DNA from: Fibrobacter sp. UWP2
GTDB taxonomy: Bacteria > Fibrobacterota > Fibrobacteria > Fibrobacterales > Fibrobacteraceae
Reading direction: 5' to 3'
DNA: 64,000 bases
Assembly (NCBI RefSeq): GCF_900141705.1
Contig: NZ_FQYM01000003.1
Coordinates: 1-64,000 of the forward strand
Both the position numbers and the translations under genes were made by a program. The notes beneath the pieces were generated by a model that saw only the letters and a program-made list of their open reading frames with translations, had not been told where the DNA came from and did not search any database. Below are positions 63,095 to 64,000 of this stretch, piece after piece (position 1 is the first letter of the stretch; each line of letters opens with the position of its first letter).

Positions 63095-63180
63095 CACCGC
63101 AGGTGCCCACGAAGAAACTTGTTTTAACGCATACGCTCGCGTATGCGCGAGGCAAGCGTTGCTTGCCGAAGTTTTTTGTT
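63095..63180 (+). terminator. Multi-hairpin structure after the GH43 gene, probable terminator
   Basis: Three inverted repeats lie in a row: GCACC/GGTGC, GCATACGC (63129-63136) with GCGTATGC (63139-63146), and GGCAAGC (63151-63157) with GCTTGCC (63161-63167). AAACTT (63115-63120) can pair with AAGTTT (63169-63174), closing the last two into a branched structure. The T run TTTTTTG that follows fits termination. Confidence 0.6.
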
Positions 63181-63248
63181 GTGTTCCCGCCGTTGTCTAT
63201 GGACAACCGGAAGTATGGTGGTGAAGGTACTATTTGGAGTGCCGGAGA

Positions 63249-63254
63249 TATATT
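63249..63254 (+). promoter_or_regulatory. Predicted -10 box of the PL11 gene
   Basis: TATATT lies 52 bases before ATG 63307. No good -35 box is visible. Confidence 0.4.
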
Positions 63255-63306
63255 ATAGGTGCAGGTTCCCGGTGGTGCGGGGCCTGTAATTCAAAGAAAG
63301 GATTTG

Positions 63307-64000
63307 ATGATGAAAAAGTTGTGGATGTTTGGGCTTTCGCTCGCGCTTGGAGTGGGCATGTCGCAGGCGGCTCGCCAGATGGAATGGCTGAACCGCGGGC
63401 TTGTGGCGGTTAAGACCGGCGGGGGCGTGTTCCTCAGCTGGCGCGTCCTTGGGACCGAGGGCTCCGAGACGGGCTTTAACCTGTACCGCGATGGCGAGAA
63501 AATCGCGAGCCTCAGCGGGACACAGGCGAGCAACTATACCGACGCGAAAGGGACGGCCTCGAGCAGGTATTCCGTAAAGGCTGTCATAAACGGCAAGGAA
63601 CTTGCATCTGACGATGCCGTACCCGTGTGGGGCGAGCAGTTCTTGACAGTGAACCTGGACAGGCCTGCAGGCGGTAGCGACTACACCTACAGTCCCAACG
63701 ATATTGCCGTGGGCGATGTGGATGGTGATGGCGAGTTCGAGTTGGTTCTCAAGTGGGATCCGAGCAATTCCAAGGACAATTCCCAGAAGGGAAAGACGGG
63801 CAACGTCATCATTGACTGTTACAAGATGAGCGGCAAAAAACTTTGGCGCATCGATCTGGGCGTAAACATCCGTGCGGGGGCGCACTACACGCAGATGCTC
63901 GTGGGTGACTACGATGGCGACGGCAAGGCGGAACTTGCCGTAAAGACTGCGCCGGGAACGAAGGATGCCAGCGGAAAGTACCTGAGCAAGGGCGCAGCGG
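63307..64000 (+). CDS. Rhamnogalacturonan lyase, polysaccharide lyase family 11 (3' end outside window)
   Basis: The first 231 codons of an exported pectin-degrading enzyme that cleaves the rhamnogalacturonan I backbone by beta-elimination. A signal peptide (about 1-22) precedes RQMEWLNRGLVAVKTGGGVF and a small beta domain. The propeller then starts with YSPNDIAVGDVDGDGEFELV and MLVGDYDGDGKAELAVKTAP, the aspartate-rich calcium-binding repeats typical of PL11. AGAAAGGA gives the ribosome site. The frame is open to the window end, so length and C-terminal domains cannot be judged. Start ATG 63307 is used; ATG 63310 is equally possible. Confidence 0.9.
   Translation, partial: MMKKLWMFGLSLALGVGMSQAARQMEWLNRGLVAVKTGGGVFLSWRVLGTEGSETGFNLYRDGEKIASLSGTQASNYTDAKGTASSRYSVKAVINGKELASDDAVPVWGEQFLTVNLDRPAGGSDYTYSPNDIAVGDVDGDGEFELVLKWDPSNSKDNSQKGKTGNVIIDCYKMSGKKLWRIDLGVNIRAGAHYTQMLVGDYDGDGKAELAVKTAPGTKDASGKYLSKGAA

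Overview
The window comes from a Fibrobacter-type genome, most likely Fibrobacter succinogenes or a close relative. Three things point there. The lipoprotein at 13347-14168 carries a FISUMP domain, a paralogous family named after F. succinogenes. The right two thirds is dense in cellulase and hemicellulase genes of families GH5, GH8, GH9 and GH43, plus a PL11 lyase. Several of these exported proteins end in a C-terminal sorting domain of the type IX secretion (T9SS) kind. There is no rRNA operon, CRISPR array, insertion sequence or prophage here.

Layout. 1-13243 is a housekeeping block on the plus strand: the end of tuf, rpmG, tRNA-Trp, secE, nusG, rplKAJL, rpoBC, rpsL and rpsG. A rho-independent terminator or attenuator lies between rplL and rpoB, a promoter between rpoC and rpsL, and a terminator after rpsG. 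The FISUMP lipoprotein and enolase follow (13347-15641). A 413-bp gap leads into a five-gene oligopeptide/oligosaccharide-type ABC importer (16055-22043). Its first permease carries an unusual periplasmic repeat insert.

22207-34349 is mixed: a GH9 endoglucanase; a DUF4874/DUF4832 protein flanked by two hairpin repeats; a DsbD-like reductase on the minus strand; a tight run of ECF sigma factor, T9SS-type beta-propeller protein, lipoprotein and CCA-type nucleotidyltransferase; a GT2 glycosyltransferase; and LpxA. 34356-54023 is a cellulose-related region. It holds a GH5 lipoprotein, a six-gene outer-membrane operon (CBM11-like secreted protein, three related beta-barrels, a lipoprotein and a GH18-like protein whose catalytic glutamate is glutamine), a glycosyltransferase, a GH5 and a GH8 enzyme with sorting domains, a small secreted T9SS-type protein followed by a decayed partial copy of itself, and a GH8 lipoprotein. 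54088-59939 holds smaller genes (BatD-like, GNAT, SMR efflux, outer-membrane protein, DinD, lipoprotein, MoxR), with perfect palindromes inside and after dinD. The window ends with a large modular GH43 protein and the start of a PL11 rhamnogalacturonan lyase.

How the genes fit together. The enzymes attack cellulose (GH5, GH8, GH9), arabinose/xylose side chains (GH43) and pectin backbone (PL11). Some are predicted surface lipoproteins and some T9SS cargo, so they would act at the cell surface. The outer-membrane operon is the best candidate for a poorly described system: it looks like a surface assembly for polysaccharide binding or uptake rather than cleavage. Seven genes have a TATATT-like -10 box 6 or 7 bases before the start codon, which predicts leaderless mRNAs. 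All functional calls are by eye from sequence; no database search was run.
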